Positions 1 through 10,036 of a stretch of 64,000 bases of DNA are shown one piece after another (position 1 is the stretch's first letter; each line of letters starts with the position of its first letter). The notes beneath the pieces were generated by a model. The model was not told the DNA's origin and did not search any database. It saw nothing but the letters and a program-made list of their open reading frames with translations. The stretch is from DSSB01 sp046346845 (GTDB lineage Bacteria > UBA10199 > DSSB01), in assembly GCA_046346845.1 (NCBI GenBank), contig JAXMHH010000001.1, positions 62,001-126,000 on the forward strand. Reading direction: 5' to 3'. The position numbers and the translations under genes were made by a program.

Positions 1-209
1 TTGATCGCCGCCTCCCGGATCGAAGCCGCGGAGCGGTCGGGCTGGTTTTCCTGATAGACCAGGCGCACCGGCAGGCGGGTCCGGGTATAGCGCGAGGCCT
101 TGCCCAGGGCATGGCGCTCCAAGCGCCGCTGCAGGTCATTAGTGATGCCCGTGTAAAGGCTGCCGTCGGCGCACTCGAGGATATAGACAAACCATTCGCG
201 TTGTTCCAT
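1..209 (-). CDS. GIY-YIG nuclease-superfamily protein, partial at the window edge
   Basis: Reading the minus strand from an ATG at 209, the product begins MEQREWFVYILECADGSLYTG and runs off the left edge after about 69 residues. The Y-V-Y-I-L ... L-Y-T-G spacing is the GIY-YIG core, followed by the conserved R-L-x-x-H and a K-A-S-R-Y-T segment. This matches the small single-domain UPF0213 type of about 90 residues, whose cellular role is poorly defined. The start lies back to back with the divergent DUF1232 gene. No stop is seen, so the carboxy end is unknown. Confidence 0.85.
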   Translation of the reverse strand, partial: MEQREWFVYILECADGSLYTGITNDLQRRLERHALGKASRYTRTRLPVRLVYQENQPDRSAASIREAAI

Positions 210-219
210 GATCCCCGCC

Positions 220-618
220 ATGAACGTCCCTTCGCTCCACGAGATTCGAAACCGCGCCCTGCGCGTCGTCCAAGACCCGGAACGCCTGCAGAAGATCGTC
301 CAGGAGGCCGACGCCAAAGCCCAGGCGAATCGCTCCCGCATCGGCGCCTTTTGGGCCGAACTCAAGACCCTGTTGCGCCTGATCCGGGCCTACCTCAAGG
401 GCGAGTACCGAGCCGTGCCCTGGAAGACCTTATTGGCGGCGGTGGGAGCGGTACTTTACTTCCTCAACCCGCTCGACCTGATCGCCGACTTTATCTACGT
501 CTTCGGTTATCTGGACGACGCCCTGGTCGTGGGCCTGGTGCTCTCCTCCATCCGCACCGATTTGGAGAAATTCAACGCCTGGGAACAAGGCGCAGGAATT
601 CCCACAAGCAACGATTAA
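220..618 (+). CDS. DUF1232 (YkvA-like) small membrane protein
   Basis: The product is about 132 residues. A charged helical amino half (rich in Lys, Arg, Glu and Ala) is followed by the DUF1232 signature: a hydrophobic stretch with Y-F-L-N-P-L-D-L-I-A-D-F, then G-Y-L-D-D-A. This short domain occurs in many bacterial proteins with no agreed function. I prefer the ATG at 220; an in-frame ATG at 208 would add four residues and touch the divergent GIY-YIG start. Neither has a clear ribosome binding site. The 3' end overlaps the convergent hydrolase gene by 47 bases. Confidence 0.8.
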   Translation: MNVPSLHEIRNRALRVVQDPERLQKIVQEADAKAQANRSRIGAFWAELKTLLRLIRAYLKGEYRAVPWKTLLAAVGAVLYFLNPLDLIADFIYVFGYLDDALVVGLVLSSIRTDLEKFNAWEQGAGIPTSND

Positions 619-1375
619 AGGCCTCCGGATTTTCGAGATTGCTCATATGGGCGGCCTCCGGAAGGACCTCCAGTCTCGAGCCGGGGATCTTTTCGTGCAT
701 GGCCTGGGCGGCCGCGGGCGGGGTTATTTGGTCCAGTTCTCCCACCAGGAGCAAGACTGGGATTCTCAATCGGGACAGGGCCTCGCTGGTGTCGCTGCGG
801 GCCGCCAGGGCCAACAAGGTCGCCGCCATGGCGCGAGGTTCGGTTTCCAAGATGATGCGCCGGATGGCCGCGACCGCCTCGGGCCTCCCCGCGAAGCTTT
901 GCGGCGCGAAGATGGCCTTGAGAAATCCCTCCGCGAAGGCCTCCACCCCCGCCTCGCGGATCTGCTTGATCTGGGCGGCGCGGCGCAACTTGGCTTCATC
1001 CGTATCCGCCTCGCTGCGGGTGTCGCAGAGCGCTGCCGCCGCGCAACGCTCCGGGTTTCTTTGCAGGGCGCGCAGCGCGATGTAGCCGCCCATGGAGAGG
1101 CCCACCAGGACCGCCTGAGCGATGGCCCGGTCGTCCAAAAAGGCAATCAGGTCGTCGACATGACCCTCGAGGGTGAGCGGCCAATCGCCGGCCTCGCTGC
1201 GGCCCAGGCCCCGGAGGTCGTAGGCCAGGGCGCGGATTCCCGGAGGCAGGGCCGCCAGCTGGGGGAGCCACATCTCGTGGCTGAAGGGAAAGCCGTGCAA
1301 GAAGACCACCGGCAGGCCTTGCGGATCGCCCCGCTCGATCCAATGGATTTTGGTGCCGTTAATGATCGTGTCCAT
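572..1375 (-). CDS. alpha/beta hydrolase (enol-lactonase-like)
   Basis: A 267-residue single-domain alpha/beta hydrolase. Visible features are the oxyanion region F-L-H-G-F-P near residue 27, the nucleophile elbow G-L-S-M-G-G, an acid in G-E-L-D-Q-I-T-P and a late catalytic His in A-A-H-M-S-N. The overall pattern resembles 3-oxoadipate enol-lactonase and related esterases, but no other protocatechuate-pathway gene is present, so the substrate is unknown. The start overlaps the end of the upstream slyD-like gene; ATG 1375 is chosen because the family begins just before the first strand, though ATGs at 1384 and 1390 (here read as the same frame) are possible. Translation is probably coupled to slyD. 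Confidence 0.85.
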   Translation of the reverse strand: MDTIINGTKIHWIERGDPQGLPVVFLHGFPFSHEMWLPQLAALPPGIRALAYDLRGLGRSEAGDWPLTLEGHVDDLIAFLDDRAIAQAVLVGLSMGGYIALRALQRNPERCAAAALCDTRSEADTDEAKLRRAAQIKQIREAGVEAFAEGFLKAIFAPQSFAGRPEAVAAIRRIILETEPRAMAATLLALAARSDTSEALSRLRIPVLLLVGELDQITPPAAAQAMHEKIPGSRLEVLPEAAHMSNLENPEAFNRCLWEFLRLVPRR

Positions 1376-1832
1376 GGGCGCCATGGGCATGGCCGTGGGC
1401 GACCTCTTGGTCGGTCGCCTCCCGGGTCTCGACCACCTCGACCTGGAAGGTCAGGTCCACGCCGGCCAGAGGGTGGTTGCCGTCGAGGATGACGGTTTTT
1501 TCGTTGAAGTCGGCGACGGTCATGGGCGGACCGCCGGGGGTCCGCCCTACCTGAAAGCGATCGCCGATCTGGAGTTCTTTGACCGGAAACTGGTCGCGCG
1601 GGACCTGCATCACCAGGGACTCGTCCCGTAGCCCATAGGCCTGGCCGTGGGGGACCTGCAGGGTCCGCTTGTCTCCCTTTTGGAGGGAGGTCATCTGGGA
1701 CTCCAGGCCGGGAATCATCTGTCCCACCCCTTCCATGTAGGTGAAGGGCTCTCCGCCCTCGGTGGAATCGATCAAATGACCGTTCGGGTCGGTGAGGGAA
1801 TAATGGAAGGAAACAACGCGCGGATTGGGCAT
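1359..1832 (-). CDS. slyD: FKBP-type peptidyl-prolyl isomerase, SlyD-like
   Basis: The product (157 aa) has the SlyD layout: a split FKBP domain with F-H-Y-S-L-T-D at the start, G-E-P-F-T-Y-M-E-G, the hallmark Q-M-I-P-G-L-E followed by Y-G, the inserted flap (IF) domain around residues 70-125, and a short His-rich tail (repeated HGHAHG-type residues). SlyD proteins catalyse cis-trans isomerisation of prolyl bonds, act as holdase chaperones and bind nickel through the tail. The tail here is short but has several His residues and an Asp. A purine-rich AAGGAGAA lies just upstream of the ATG at 1832. The downstream hydrolase overlaps it. It is divergent from the EF-hand gene across 89 bases. Confidence 0.92.
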   Translation of the reverse strand: MPNPRVVSFHYSLTDPNGHLIDSTEGGEPFTYMEGVGQMIPGLESQMTSLQKGDKRTLQVPHGQAYGLRDESLVMQVPRDQFPVKELQIGDRFQVGRTPGGPPMTVADFNEKTVILDGNHPLAGVDLTFQVEVVETREATDQEVAHGHAHGAHGHDH

Positions 1833-1921
1833 GAATTTTCTCCTTGGCCCGCGAGAATAGTCGACTTATCTTCGCGAAATCCAGTAATTTTCGGAAAAGA
1901 GACAAAAGAAAGAGCGGAGCC

Positions 1922-2512
1922 ATGAAGATTCCATTGCGGATATACCTAGCCCTGATCCTATCCGTGATCGGCTTGGGCCTGCCCGGCCGCGGCGAGACTC
2001 TGGAGTTGCCGGACAAGGGGCTCACCCCCGCCCAAGGGCCTTACCACTACCGCTTCGAGGAATTGGACAGCAACCAAGACGGAATCATCTCCAAGTCGGA
2101 ATGGCGCGGCAGCCTCGATTATTTCTATGCGCTGGATGACAACGGCGACGGCGTCCTCACCCGCGTCGAATACTCGGATCGCCGCAACGAGCGTCCGGAC
2201 CCCTTCACCCTGCTCGATAAAAACCGCGACGGTGTCGTCTCCAAGCGCGAATGGCAGGGAACGCCCCAGCAATTCTTGATCCTCGACGACAATCGGGATG
2301 GGTCGATCAGTCGAGCCGAATTTTTCCGCAAGCGGGATTATACCGAAGAGACCTTCGCCACCTTGGACGCCAACCAGGACGGGATCATCTCCAAATGGGA
2401 GTGGCGGGGAAAACATTCCGACTTCAAGACGGTCGACGCCAACCACGACGGGGTCGTCACCCGGCCCGAATTCGAGAATCGCAAGGCCCTCTACCGGCCC
2501 TTGATGAAATAG
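1922..2512 (+). CDS. exported protein with six EF-hands in three tandem pairs
   Basis: The 196-residue product starts at ATG 1922, preceded by GGAG, with a signal peptide of roughly 25 residues (MKIPLRIYLALILSV then G-L-P-G-R-G). Six canonical calcium loops of the D-x-N-x-D-G-x-x-x-x-x-E type start at Asp 49, 72, 99, 122, 149 and 172. Within each pair the spacing is 23 residues and the pair repeats with an exact 50-residue period. The first loop of each pair ends S-K-x-E-W-(R/Q)-G and the second ends R-x-E-(F/Y). The protein should bind calcium outside the cytoplasm. It has no other domain, so it may be a calcium buffer or sensor. It lies 20 bases before the permease gene, in the same direction. 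Confidence 0.88.
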   Translation: MKIPLRIYLALILSVIGLGLPGRGETLELPDKGLTPAQGPYHYRFEELDSNQDGIISKSEWRGSLDYFYALDDNGDGVLTRVEYSDRRNERPDPFTLLDKNRDGVVSKREWQGTPQQFLILDDNRDGSISRAEFFRKRDYTEETFATLDANQDGIISKWEWRGKHSDFKTVDANHDGVVTRPEFENRKALYRPLMK

Positions 2513-2532
2513 ACGGATTAAAGGATCGCTTC

Positions 2533-4098
2533 ATGCCCCGCACCCAACCTCGGCTCTTCGTCCCGGGCGACCTGGACGGCTTTTTCGGGCTGTTCATCGA
2601 CAACTTGCTCCAGCTCATGCTGATCGCCGTGTTCAGCACGGCCGTGGCCGGTCTGCCCGAGGACTTGGTCACCCACCGGATCCTGCCGGGGGCCGCGATC
2701 TCCATCTTATTGGGGAATATTTTTTATTCCTGGCAGGCCTGGCGGCTGGCCAAGGCCACCGGCCGGGACGACGTCACCGCCCTTCCCTACGGCATCAACA
2801 CCCCGAGTCTGGTCGCCTTCCTGTTCCTGATCATGGGGCCCCTCTACCAAGAGACGAAAGATCCCGTCTTGGTCTGGCGGGTGGGCCTCTTTGCCTGCCT
2901 GCTCAGCGGCTTGCTCGAGACCCTCGGCGCCTTCTTCGGCGATTGGCTGCGGCGGCACACCCCGCGGGCCGCCCTGCTCGCCTCCTTGGCCGGGGTCGCC
3001 CTCACCTTCATCGCCCTGGGCTTCATCTTCCAGATCTTCGCCTCGCCCGCCATCGCGGTCTTGCCCATGATGCTGATCCTCTTTGCCTATGCGGCGCGGG
3101 TCAAATTGCCGTTCGGACTGCCCGGTGGCTTCGTCGCCGTCCTCTTGGGCGTGGGGTTGGCCTGGCTGTTGCGGCTCCTGGGCTTCGACTACTTCCATCC
3201 GGCTGCTACCAGTTACGCCTTCGGTTTCCACCCTCCCCAGCCGGTGCCGGGCGATTTCGTCGCGATGCTGGGCAGCCCCTGGGGCTGGCGGCACATGGCC
3301 GTGATCTTCCCGATGGCCCTGTTCAACCTGATCGGTTCCTTGCAGAATCTGGAAAGCGCCGAGGCGGCCGGCGACCGCTACGAGACCCGCCCCGCCTTGA
3401 TCGCCAACGGGCTCTGCAGCGTCCTGGCGGCCTTCCTCGGCTCCGCCTTTCCCACCACGATCTACATCGGGCATCCGGGCTGGAAGGCGATGGGGGCCCG
3501 GATCGGCTATTCCTTGCTCAATGGAACCTTGATCACCCTGCTCTGCCTCTTCGGCGGGATCACCCTGGTCCTCAAATTCGTGCCGCTGGAGGCCACCCTG
3601 GGGATTCTGCTCTGGATCGGCCTGGTCATGACCGCCCAGGCCTTCCAAGAGGTGCCGCGGCGCCATGCCCTCGCCGTTGCCATGGGGCTCATCCCTTCCC
3701 TGGCGGCCTGGACCCTGATGGTCGTCGAGACGGCCTTGCAAAAGGCGGGGACCACCCTCTTCGAGGCCGCCCCAAAATTCGGCAACCAGCTGTTCATCCA
3801 CGGGGTCATCGCCCTCAATCAGGGGTTCTTGGTCAGTTCGATGGTCTTGGCCTCAGTCGTCGTCTTCCTGGTGGAACGCCAGTTCCTCAAGGCCTCCGCC
3901 TGGTGCGCGGCGGCGGCCCTCTTGTCGGCCGGTGGGCTGATCCACGCCTATCTCCTGACCCCCCAGGGTGTGCAAAACCGCTTTGGTTGGGCGGCGGCGC
4001 CGGAGTTCGCCGCGGCCTATGGCTTGAGCGCGGCCGTCTTTCTGGCGGCGGCCTTTTGGGTCAAACCCCAGGCGGGCGGCGTCACGGAACAAGTTTGA
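2533..4098 (+). CDS. NCS2-type (xanthine/uracil family) permease
   Basis: This 521-residue polytopic membrane protein begins at ATG 2533 with AAGGA eight bases upstream. The sequence has about 12-14 hydrophobic segments. The early region contains D-D-V-T-A-L-P-Y-G-I-N-T-P, which corresponds to the substrate-site loop of nucleobase-ascorbate (NCS2) transporters, and a mid-protein segment reads N-L-I-G-S-L-Q-N-L-E-S-A-E, also typical. The family imports nucleobases by proton or sodium symport, but this subgroup (starting P-G-D-L-D-G-F-F-G) is divergent from characterised uracil and xanthine carriers, so the substrate is open. The next gene begins 14 bases later and probably shares its mRNA. Confidence 0.8.
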   Translation: MPRTQPRLFVPGDLDGFFGLFIDNLLQLMLIAVFSTAVAGLPEDLVTHRILPGAAISILLGNIFYSWQAWRLAKATGRDDVTALPYGINTPSLVAFLFLIMGPLYQETKDPVLVWRVGLFACLLSGLLETLGAFFGDWLRRHTPRAALLASLAGVALTFIALGFIFQIFASPAIAVLPMMLILFAYAARVKLPFGLPGGFVAVLLGVGLAWLLRLLGFDYFHPAATSYAFGFHPPQPVPGDFVAMLGSPWGWRHMAVIFPMALFNLIGSLQNLESAEAAGDRYETRPALIANGLCSVLAAFLGSAFPTTIYIGHPGWKAMGARIGYSLLNGTLITLLCLFGGITLVLKFVPLEATLGILLWIGLVMTAQAFQEVPRRHALAVAMGLIPSLAAWTLMVVETALQKAGTTLFEAAPKFGNQLFIHGVIALNQGFLVSSMVLASVVVFLVERQFLKASAWCAAAALLSAGGLIHAYLLTPQGVQNRFGWAAAPEFAAAYGLSAAVFLAAAFWVKPQAGGVTEQV

Positions 4099-4112
4099 TG
4101 GGAGGAGGAATC

Positions 4113-5045
4113 GTGTCGGGCGTGGTTCGGCAAAAATCCCTCTGGGTGCCGGTGGGCGGCAAGGATCGCCTGCACCTGCGCCGCATTTGGAAAAACCCCA
4201 AGGGTCCACCGCTCTTCCTGATCCATGGTTCGGTCGAAAACGGCCGGGTCTTCTATTCGGAGAATGGCAAAGGATTGGCCCCCTTTTTGGCCGAGCACGG
4301 CTACGACGTTTACGTCGGCGATCTGCGCGGCCGCGGCGCCTCGAGCCCGGCGATCAGCCGGCGCTCCGCCTACGGGCAAACCGAACAGATCACCGAAGAT
4401 ATCCCCGCCCTGCTGCGCGCCCTGCGTTCCTGGCGCGGCCGGACCCCTCAACATTGGATCGCCCACAGCTGGGGAGGCGTCCTATTGGCCGCCAGCTATG
4501 CGCGCTTCCCCGAGATACGGCCCTGGGTGAAATCCATGGTCTGCTTCGCGAGCAAGCGGACCATCCGCGTCTTCAATTGGGAGAAATTCCTCAAGATCGA
4601 TCTATTTTGGAACCGCGGGGCCAGGCTCCTGGTGGGGCTCTACGGCTATCTGCCGATGCGGGAGCTGGGCCTGGGCGCCGACAACGAAACCGCCCGCTCT
4701 CATCGGCAAAACCGGCTCTGGATCCAGCCCCATTCCCCCTGGGTCGACCCGGGGGACGGCTTCGACTACGCGGCGGCCCTCGATCAGACGGAATTGCCGC
4801 CGACCTTGCACCTGGTGGGCTGCGCCGACCGCAGCCTCGGCCATCCGCGGGATGTAGAGGATTTTATCCAGGAGTCGCATCCGAGGTATTTTGAATATCG
4901 TATCTTGGGCAGACGCTGGGGAAATCGCCAGGATTACGGGCACATCGACATCCTGACCCGTCCCGAGGCGCGGGAGGATCATTTCCCCTGGTTGCTCGCT
5001 TGGCTGAAGGGAAGAGCCCTCCCTACTCGTCCAGGACAAAGGTGA
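4113..5045 (+). CDS. alpha/beta hydrolase, lipase/esterase-like
   Basis: A 310-residue alpha/beta hydrolase. GTG 4113 is chosen as start because an excellent GGAGGAGG sits seven bases upstream; the ATG at 4098, overlapping the permease stop, would place that Shine-Dalgarno inside the gene. Visible motifs are F-L-I-H-G-S-V (oxyanion strand), the nucleophile elbow A-H-S-W-G-G, a D-L-R-G-R-G turn, an acid region G-C-A-D-R-S-L and a C-terminal Y-G-H-I-D with the likely catalytic His. It resembles serine aminopeptidase/monoglyceride-lipase-type folds, but no substrate can be named. It overlaps the convergent dodecin gene by 23 bases. Confidence 0.8.
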   Translation: MSGVVRQKSLWVPVGGKDRLHLRRIWKNPKGPPLFLIHGSVENGRVFYSENGKGLAPFLAEHGYDVYVGDLRGRGASSPAISRRSAYGQTEQITEDIPALLRALRSWRGRTPQHWIAHSWGGVLLAASYARFPEIRPWVKSMVCFASKRTIRVFNWEKFLKIDLFWNRGARLLVGLYGYLPMRELGLGADNETARSHRQNRLWIQPHSPWVDPGDGFDYAAALDQTELPPTLHLVGCADRSLGHPRDVEDFIQESHPRYFEYRILGRRWGNRQDYGHIDILTRPEAREDHFPWLLAWLKGRALPTRPGQR

Positions 5046-5226
5046 TGGAGCATTCGACCCGGAATTCGGTGATCCGGTCGTTCTCGATCTTGGCCTTCTG
5101 GGAGGTGACCTCGAGCCCGGTCATGCCCCGCAGGGTCTTGGCGGCCCGGGAGACGGCTTGTTGGACCGCGTCGTGGAAGCTTTCTTTGGAAGAAGCGATG
5201 ACTTGAGTTTTGCGAGCGACGGCCAT
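5023..5226 (-). CDS. dodecin, flavin-binding protein
   Basis: The 67-residue product has the dodecin pattern: a short first strand with K-T-Q-V-I-A-S-S-K-E-S-F, an amphipathic helix D-A-V-Q-Q-A-V-S-R-A-A-K-T-L-R, then two strands ending F-R-V-E-C-S-I-T-F-V-L. Length and motif order fit the family. Dodecins assemble as hollow dodecamers that store riboflavin, FMN or FAD, and may buffer free flavin. Position 38 region G-L-E-V follows the helix as expected. A strong AGGAGG precedes the ATG. It is divergent from the SRPBCC gene and convergent with the hydrolase. Confidence 0.92.
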   Translation of the reverse strand: MAVARKTQVIASSKESFHDAVQQAVSRAAKTLRGMTGLEVTSQKAKIENDRITEFRVECSITFVLDE

Positions 5227-5298
5227 AGTGCCTCCTTTCGCAAGATTTAGGGTGGAAGGTCAATTATAGACCTCCGGAAAGGATTGCCCAACGGAATT

Positions 5299-5748
5299 AT
5301 GGCAATATTTGACTATCATTTCGTGACGCGCTGGAAGATCGAAGGTCGGGCCGAGGATATTTTCGAAATCCTCAAGGATGGCGAGCATTACCAAGATTGG
5401 TGGCGCCCCGCCTATTTAAGCTCGGAACGGATCGGCGAGAAGAAAGTCCGGGCCCGGGTTCGGGCCCTGCTTCCCTATACCCTGGAATTTACCACCGAGC
5501 TGCTCCGCGAGGAACGGCCCTTGGAACTGGAGCTCCGCTCCACCGGCGAGCTGGAGGGCAAGGGGGTATGGCGATTGCGCCCCAACGGCGCCATCACCGA
5601 GGTCGAGTTTTATTGGGACGTCCGGGCCAACAAGCCCCTGGTGCGTTGGCTTTCCTTCCTCCTCAAGCCCCTGTTTCGCTGGAACCACGACTGGGTGATG
5701 AGCACGGGCGAGGCGCGCCTGCAGGAAAAGGTCAATCGGGTCGCTTGA
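5299..5748 (+). CDS. SRPBCC/polyketide-cyclase-like protein
   Basis: The 149-residue product begins M-A-I-F-D-Y-H-F and has the START/SRPBCC outline: an initial strand, W-K-I-E-G-R-A-E-D-I-F-E-I-L as the first helix, Y-Q-D-W-W-R-P after it, a run of antiparallel strands, and a long C-terminal helix with R-W-N-H-D-W-V-M. These folds bind hydrophobic ligands; no catalytic role can be inferred. An in-frame TTG at 5284 would add five residues; ATG 5299 is preferred although its Shine-Dalgarno is weak. The end overlaps the convergent dedA-like gene by 17 bases. Confidence 0.75.
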   Translation: MAIFDYHFVTRWKIEGRAEDIFEILKDGEHYQDWWRPAYLSSERIGEKKVRARVRALLPYTLEFTTELLREERPLELELRSTGELEGKGVWRLRPNGAITEVEFYWDVRANKPLVRWLSFLLKPLFRWNHDWVMSTGEARLQEKVNRVA

Positions 5749-6409
5749 AGGCCGCCTCGGCGCGGTGCGTCCGGGAAAAGAAGCGCTTAAAAACTCCAAT
5801 GATCATAGGCAGGATCGAGATGAACACCACCGTCAGGATGATCAGGTGGATCTTCTCGCCGAGCGGGCTGCGGCCCAACAGATAGCCCAACATGGTCATT
5901 GAAAAGACCCAGCTTATCCCTCCGACGACGTTGTAGGTGACGAAATTCCGGTAAGGCATCTCGGCCACCCCCGCGATAAAGGGCACGAAGGTCCTCATGA
6001 TGGGGACGAAGCGCGCCAAGACAATGGCCTTGCCTCCGTGCTTCTCATAAAATTCCTTGGCTTCGAGGGCGTATTTTTTCTTGAAAAACCGGTTGTCGGG
6101 CTTGTCAAAGATCTTCGGCCCCGTCTTGCGCCCCAGCCAAAATCCCACCTGGTCGCCCAGCACCGCCGCCGCCATCAGGCACAGGTTGACGGTCACGATG
6201 TTGAGGATCGGCGCCCCACCGTTGAGCGAGCGGGAACAGAGCACCCCGGCGGTGACCAAGAGAGAATCTCCCGGCAGGAAAAAGCCGACCAGGAGGCCGG
6301 TCTCGGCGAAGACGATGGCGATGAGCGCCAGTAGGCCGCCGGCTCGAATGAGGTTTTCGATGCCCCCCGCGGTGTGGAGATTCAAAATTAAATCGAGAAA
6401 CTCTCTCAT
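5732..6409 (-). CDS. DedA-family membrane protein
   Basis: This 225-residue protein shows the DedA signature: F-A-E-T-G-L-L-V-G-F-F-L-P-G-D-S-L near residue 35, followed by G-D-Q-V-G-F-W-L-G-R, a K-x-G-G-K-A-I-V-L-A-R-F-V-P-I-M-R-T segment, and P-F-I-A-G. The conserved Glu, the P-G-D, and the Arg residues of the R-F-x-P-x-x-R motif are all present. Four to five hydrophobic stretches are visible. DedA proteins include undecaprenyl-phosphate and phospholipid translocases and affect envelope integrity; which lipid this one moves is unknown. It stands alone between a convergent SRPBCC gene and the hydroxylase-family gene. Confidence 0.9.
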   Translation of the reverse strand: MREFLDLILNLHTAGGIENLIRAGGLLALIAIVFAETGLLVGFFLPGDSLLVTAGVLCSRSLNGGAPILNIVTVNLCLMAAAVLGDQVGFWLGRKTGPKIFDKPDNRFFKKKYALEAKEFYEKHGGKAIVLARFVPIMRTFVPFIAGVAEMPYRNFVTYNVVGGISWVFSMTMLGYLLGRSPLGEKIHLIILTVVFISILPMIIGVFKRFFSRTHRAEAAFKRPD

Positions 6410-6445
6410 GAGCCTCGGCTAACATAGCCGGCGGCGTTGGCAAGC

Positions 6446-7054
6446 CTAAAGCTTGGGCGCGGTCCCGAAGACATAGTCCCAAATGGGCGAGGTCACCCCG
6501 TAGGCGCGCTGGGGATCCTTGAAATGGTGGTAGAGGTGGTAGGCCTTCCAGTATCTCATCAGTCCGAACCTGGCGGGGCCGAAATGAACCGACCAATGGA
6601 CCCATTCGTAGGCGAAATAACCCAGGAATAGACCTACTTCGATCAAGAGGCCTCGCGCCAAGCTTCCGGAGAGCAGGCTGAACAAAGCGATCTCGAGGGG
6701 CGCCAGCAAGAAGCCGACGAAGGGAGGCGCCAGGATGAGGTCCCGGGCCTCGGTCTCGCGGTGGTGGGCGATGTGGAGGCCGGAAGAGAAGGTCCGCCAT
6801 GGCTCCCTGCCCTTCGTCCGATGGAAGGCGAAACGGTGGAGGGCATACTCCACCAAGGTCCAGGCGACCAGCCCCAGGACCAGCCAGGCCAAGACCGAGT
6901 GCCAGGGCCGCTTTTCCAGCCGGAGGGATGCGAACAGCAGCCCAAGCCCGGCGGGGACGTAGATCGCCAGGGTCACCCAGGGGTGGGCGAATCGCGCCAA
7001 GAAGATCTTTAAAAAGGGATGCTGGAAAGGCTGGTAATTCGACTTCCGGGTCAT
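6446..7054 (-). CDS. fatty-acid hydroxylase/sterol desaturase superfamily membrane protein
   Basis: The 202-residue product has four hydrophobic segments and the di-iron histidine clusters of this superfamily: H-R-F-A-F-H, H-I-A-H-H, H-W-S-V-H and H-L-Y-H-H. That is the complete eight-plus-His set expected of a functional di-iron centre. Members hydroxylate or desaturate fatty acids, sterols, carotenoids or sphingoid bases using oxygen. The length is at the short end, like fatty-acid 2-hydroxylase cores without a cytochrome b5 domain. The neighbours do not reveal the substrate. It is downstream of typA by about 79 bases, in the same direction. Confidence 0.87.
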   Translation of the reverse strand: MTRKSNYQPFQHPFLKIFLARFAHPWVTLAIYVPAGLGLLFASLRLEKRPWHSVLAWLVLGLVAWTLVEYALHRFAFHRTKGREPWRTFSSGLHIAHHRETEARDLILAPPFVGFLLAPLEIALFSLLSGSLARGLLIEVGLFLGYFAYEWVHWSVHFGPARFGLMRYWKAYHLYHHFKDPQRAYGVTSPIWDYVFGTAPKL

Positions 7055-7133
7055 GGGAGCCCTCGTTTCGGAAATCGGAGTGCCAGCGATTTTTAGGGCA
7101 TAACGCCTCGGAAGTAAATAACCCTTTGGTGAA

Positions 7134-8942
<1,809 letters not shown>

Positions 8943-8984
8943 GGCCGGCCTTCCTAGCCGGGGGGCTTGGGGATGGCAAGCCAT

Positions 8985-9470
8985 TTAGGGAAGGTTGGGG
9001 TCGTGGTCTGCTGTGGGGAGGGCCGCGCCCTTGAATATCCCGGTAATCGCTTGAACCCGGTAGGCGAATATTTTTTCCAGGTCCCGGCGCACCAGGAGGC
9101 GGTTCACCAGGCTCCCGCCCCATAGGGCATAGGTGACCAGGTCCTCGATTTGGGTACCCCCATCCTGCTCGAGGAAGACGTGCTGGTGTACCCAAAGGCG
9201 GTAGGGTCCCCGGCGCTGCTCGTCGACGAAGCGGTAGGGGGGCTCCCAGGCGCTGATCTCGCTCTGCCAGCGCCAAGGGATGCCGCGGATCCGCAACCGG
9301 TAGTCAATCAGGGTCCCCTGCTGTATTTCTGGAGTACTGCTGCCCAATACCTTGAAGCGGAGCCAAGGGGGAGTGATGGCCTGCAGGTTCTTCGGGTCGG
9401 CGAAAAAGGGAAAGATCCTATCCCGGGGAATGGGAAGCCAAAGGGAGCTTTTCAACAAGAAGGTCTTCAT
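8985..9470 (-). CDS. SRPBCC-family protein (ligand-binding/coenzyme-Q-like fold)
   Basis: The 161-residue product starts at ATG 9470, whose ATGA overlaps the stop of the upstream nuclease gene. The sequence has the layout of the SRPBCC subgroup often annotated as cell-division-inhibitor-like or cyclase/dehydrase: P-I-P-R-D-R-I-F-P-F-F-A-D-P-K-N-L-Q-A-I-T-P-P-W at residues 14-38, W-R-W-Q-S-E-I at 70, W-V-H-Q-H-V-F and a C-terminal helix. The ligand is unknown. It ends 42 bases before typA and is the last member of the pgsA group. Confidence 0.8.
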   Translation of the reverse strand: MKTFLLKSSLWLPIPRDRIFPFFADPKNLQAITPPWLRFKVLGSSTPEIQQGTLIDYRLRIRGIPWRWQSEISAWEPPYRFVDEQRRGPYRLWVHQHVFLEQDGGTQIEDLVTYALWGGSLVNRLLVRRDLEKIFAYRVQAITGIFKGAALPTADHDPNLP

Positions 9471-10036
9471 TCTTCCCACAGCCCCCGATTCGCCTCCCGG
9501 GCCTCGCTTTCCAGGCGAAAAAATTCCGGCTTTTCCCGGTAGGAGAAACTGCGAAAGGCCTCGGCCCAGCCGTATCGGATCATTTCCCGGTTGAGCTGGT
9601 ATTCACGGAGGGGACTCTTCGATTTTGCCGGCGGCCCCCCTAAGACAATCGACTCGAATTGTTTTTGCGGGAGGCAGGCGTAGACGTAGGCCAAGGTGCG
9701 TCCGTATTTGTCCCGCGTCGTCTCGTCGAGCTCGAGGCGCACGGGGCCCTTGCCCACCAACTTCTTGAACACCTCGTAGGATTGCCGGCCCATCTTTTGA
9801 ATGGTTTTGCGGTCGCGGTGGCTTCGCCGGGCATCCCGCTCCAATTTGTCGCTTTCGTGGAGCTCGGGGGCGTCGATGCCGATCAGGCGGACCTTCTCCC
9901 CTCCCTTGAGGCGGAGGGTATCGCCGTCGAAGACCTCGCTGACTTTCCGCCACTCCCCCACCCCGCAGGTCGGCCGCCCCAAGACCGGTACCAGGAGAAT
10001 CGCGACGAAGAGGCATGCGGAGAGGGCGCTTTTCAC
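9467..10036 (-). CDS. exported thermonuclease-family (SNase) nuclease
   Basis: The product (189 aa) starts at GTG 10036, inside a GTGA overlap with the upstream zinc-ribbon gene; an earlier in-frame ATG at 10084 would put charged residues ahead of the signal sequence. A signal peptide (K-S-A-L-S-A-C-L-F-V-A-I-L-L-V-P) is followed by the SNase domain: V-F-D-G-D-T-L, V-R-L-I-G-I-D-A-P-E with the catalytic Arg and Glu, and K-Y-G-R-T-L-A-Y-V-Y with the second Arg. A short insertion rich in Lys, Arg and Asp follows D-A-P-E. The family cleaves DNA and RNA with calcium; this copy should act in the periplasm or outside the cell. Confidence 0.88.
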   Translation of the reverse strand: MKSALSACLFVAILLVPVLGRPTCGVGEWRKVSEVFDGDTLRLKGGEKVRLIGIDAPELHESDKLERDARRSHRDRKTIQKMGRQSYEVFKKLVGKGPVRLELDETTRDKYGRTLAYVYACLPQKQFESIVLGGPPAKSKSPLREYQLNREMIRYGWAEAFRSFSYREKPEFFRLESEAREANRGLWEE

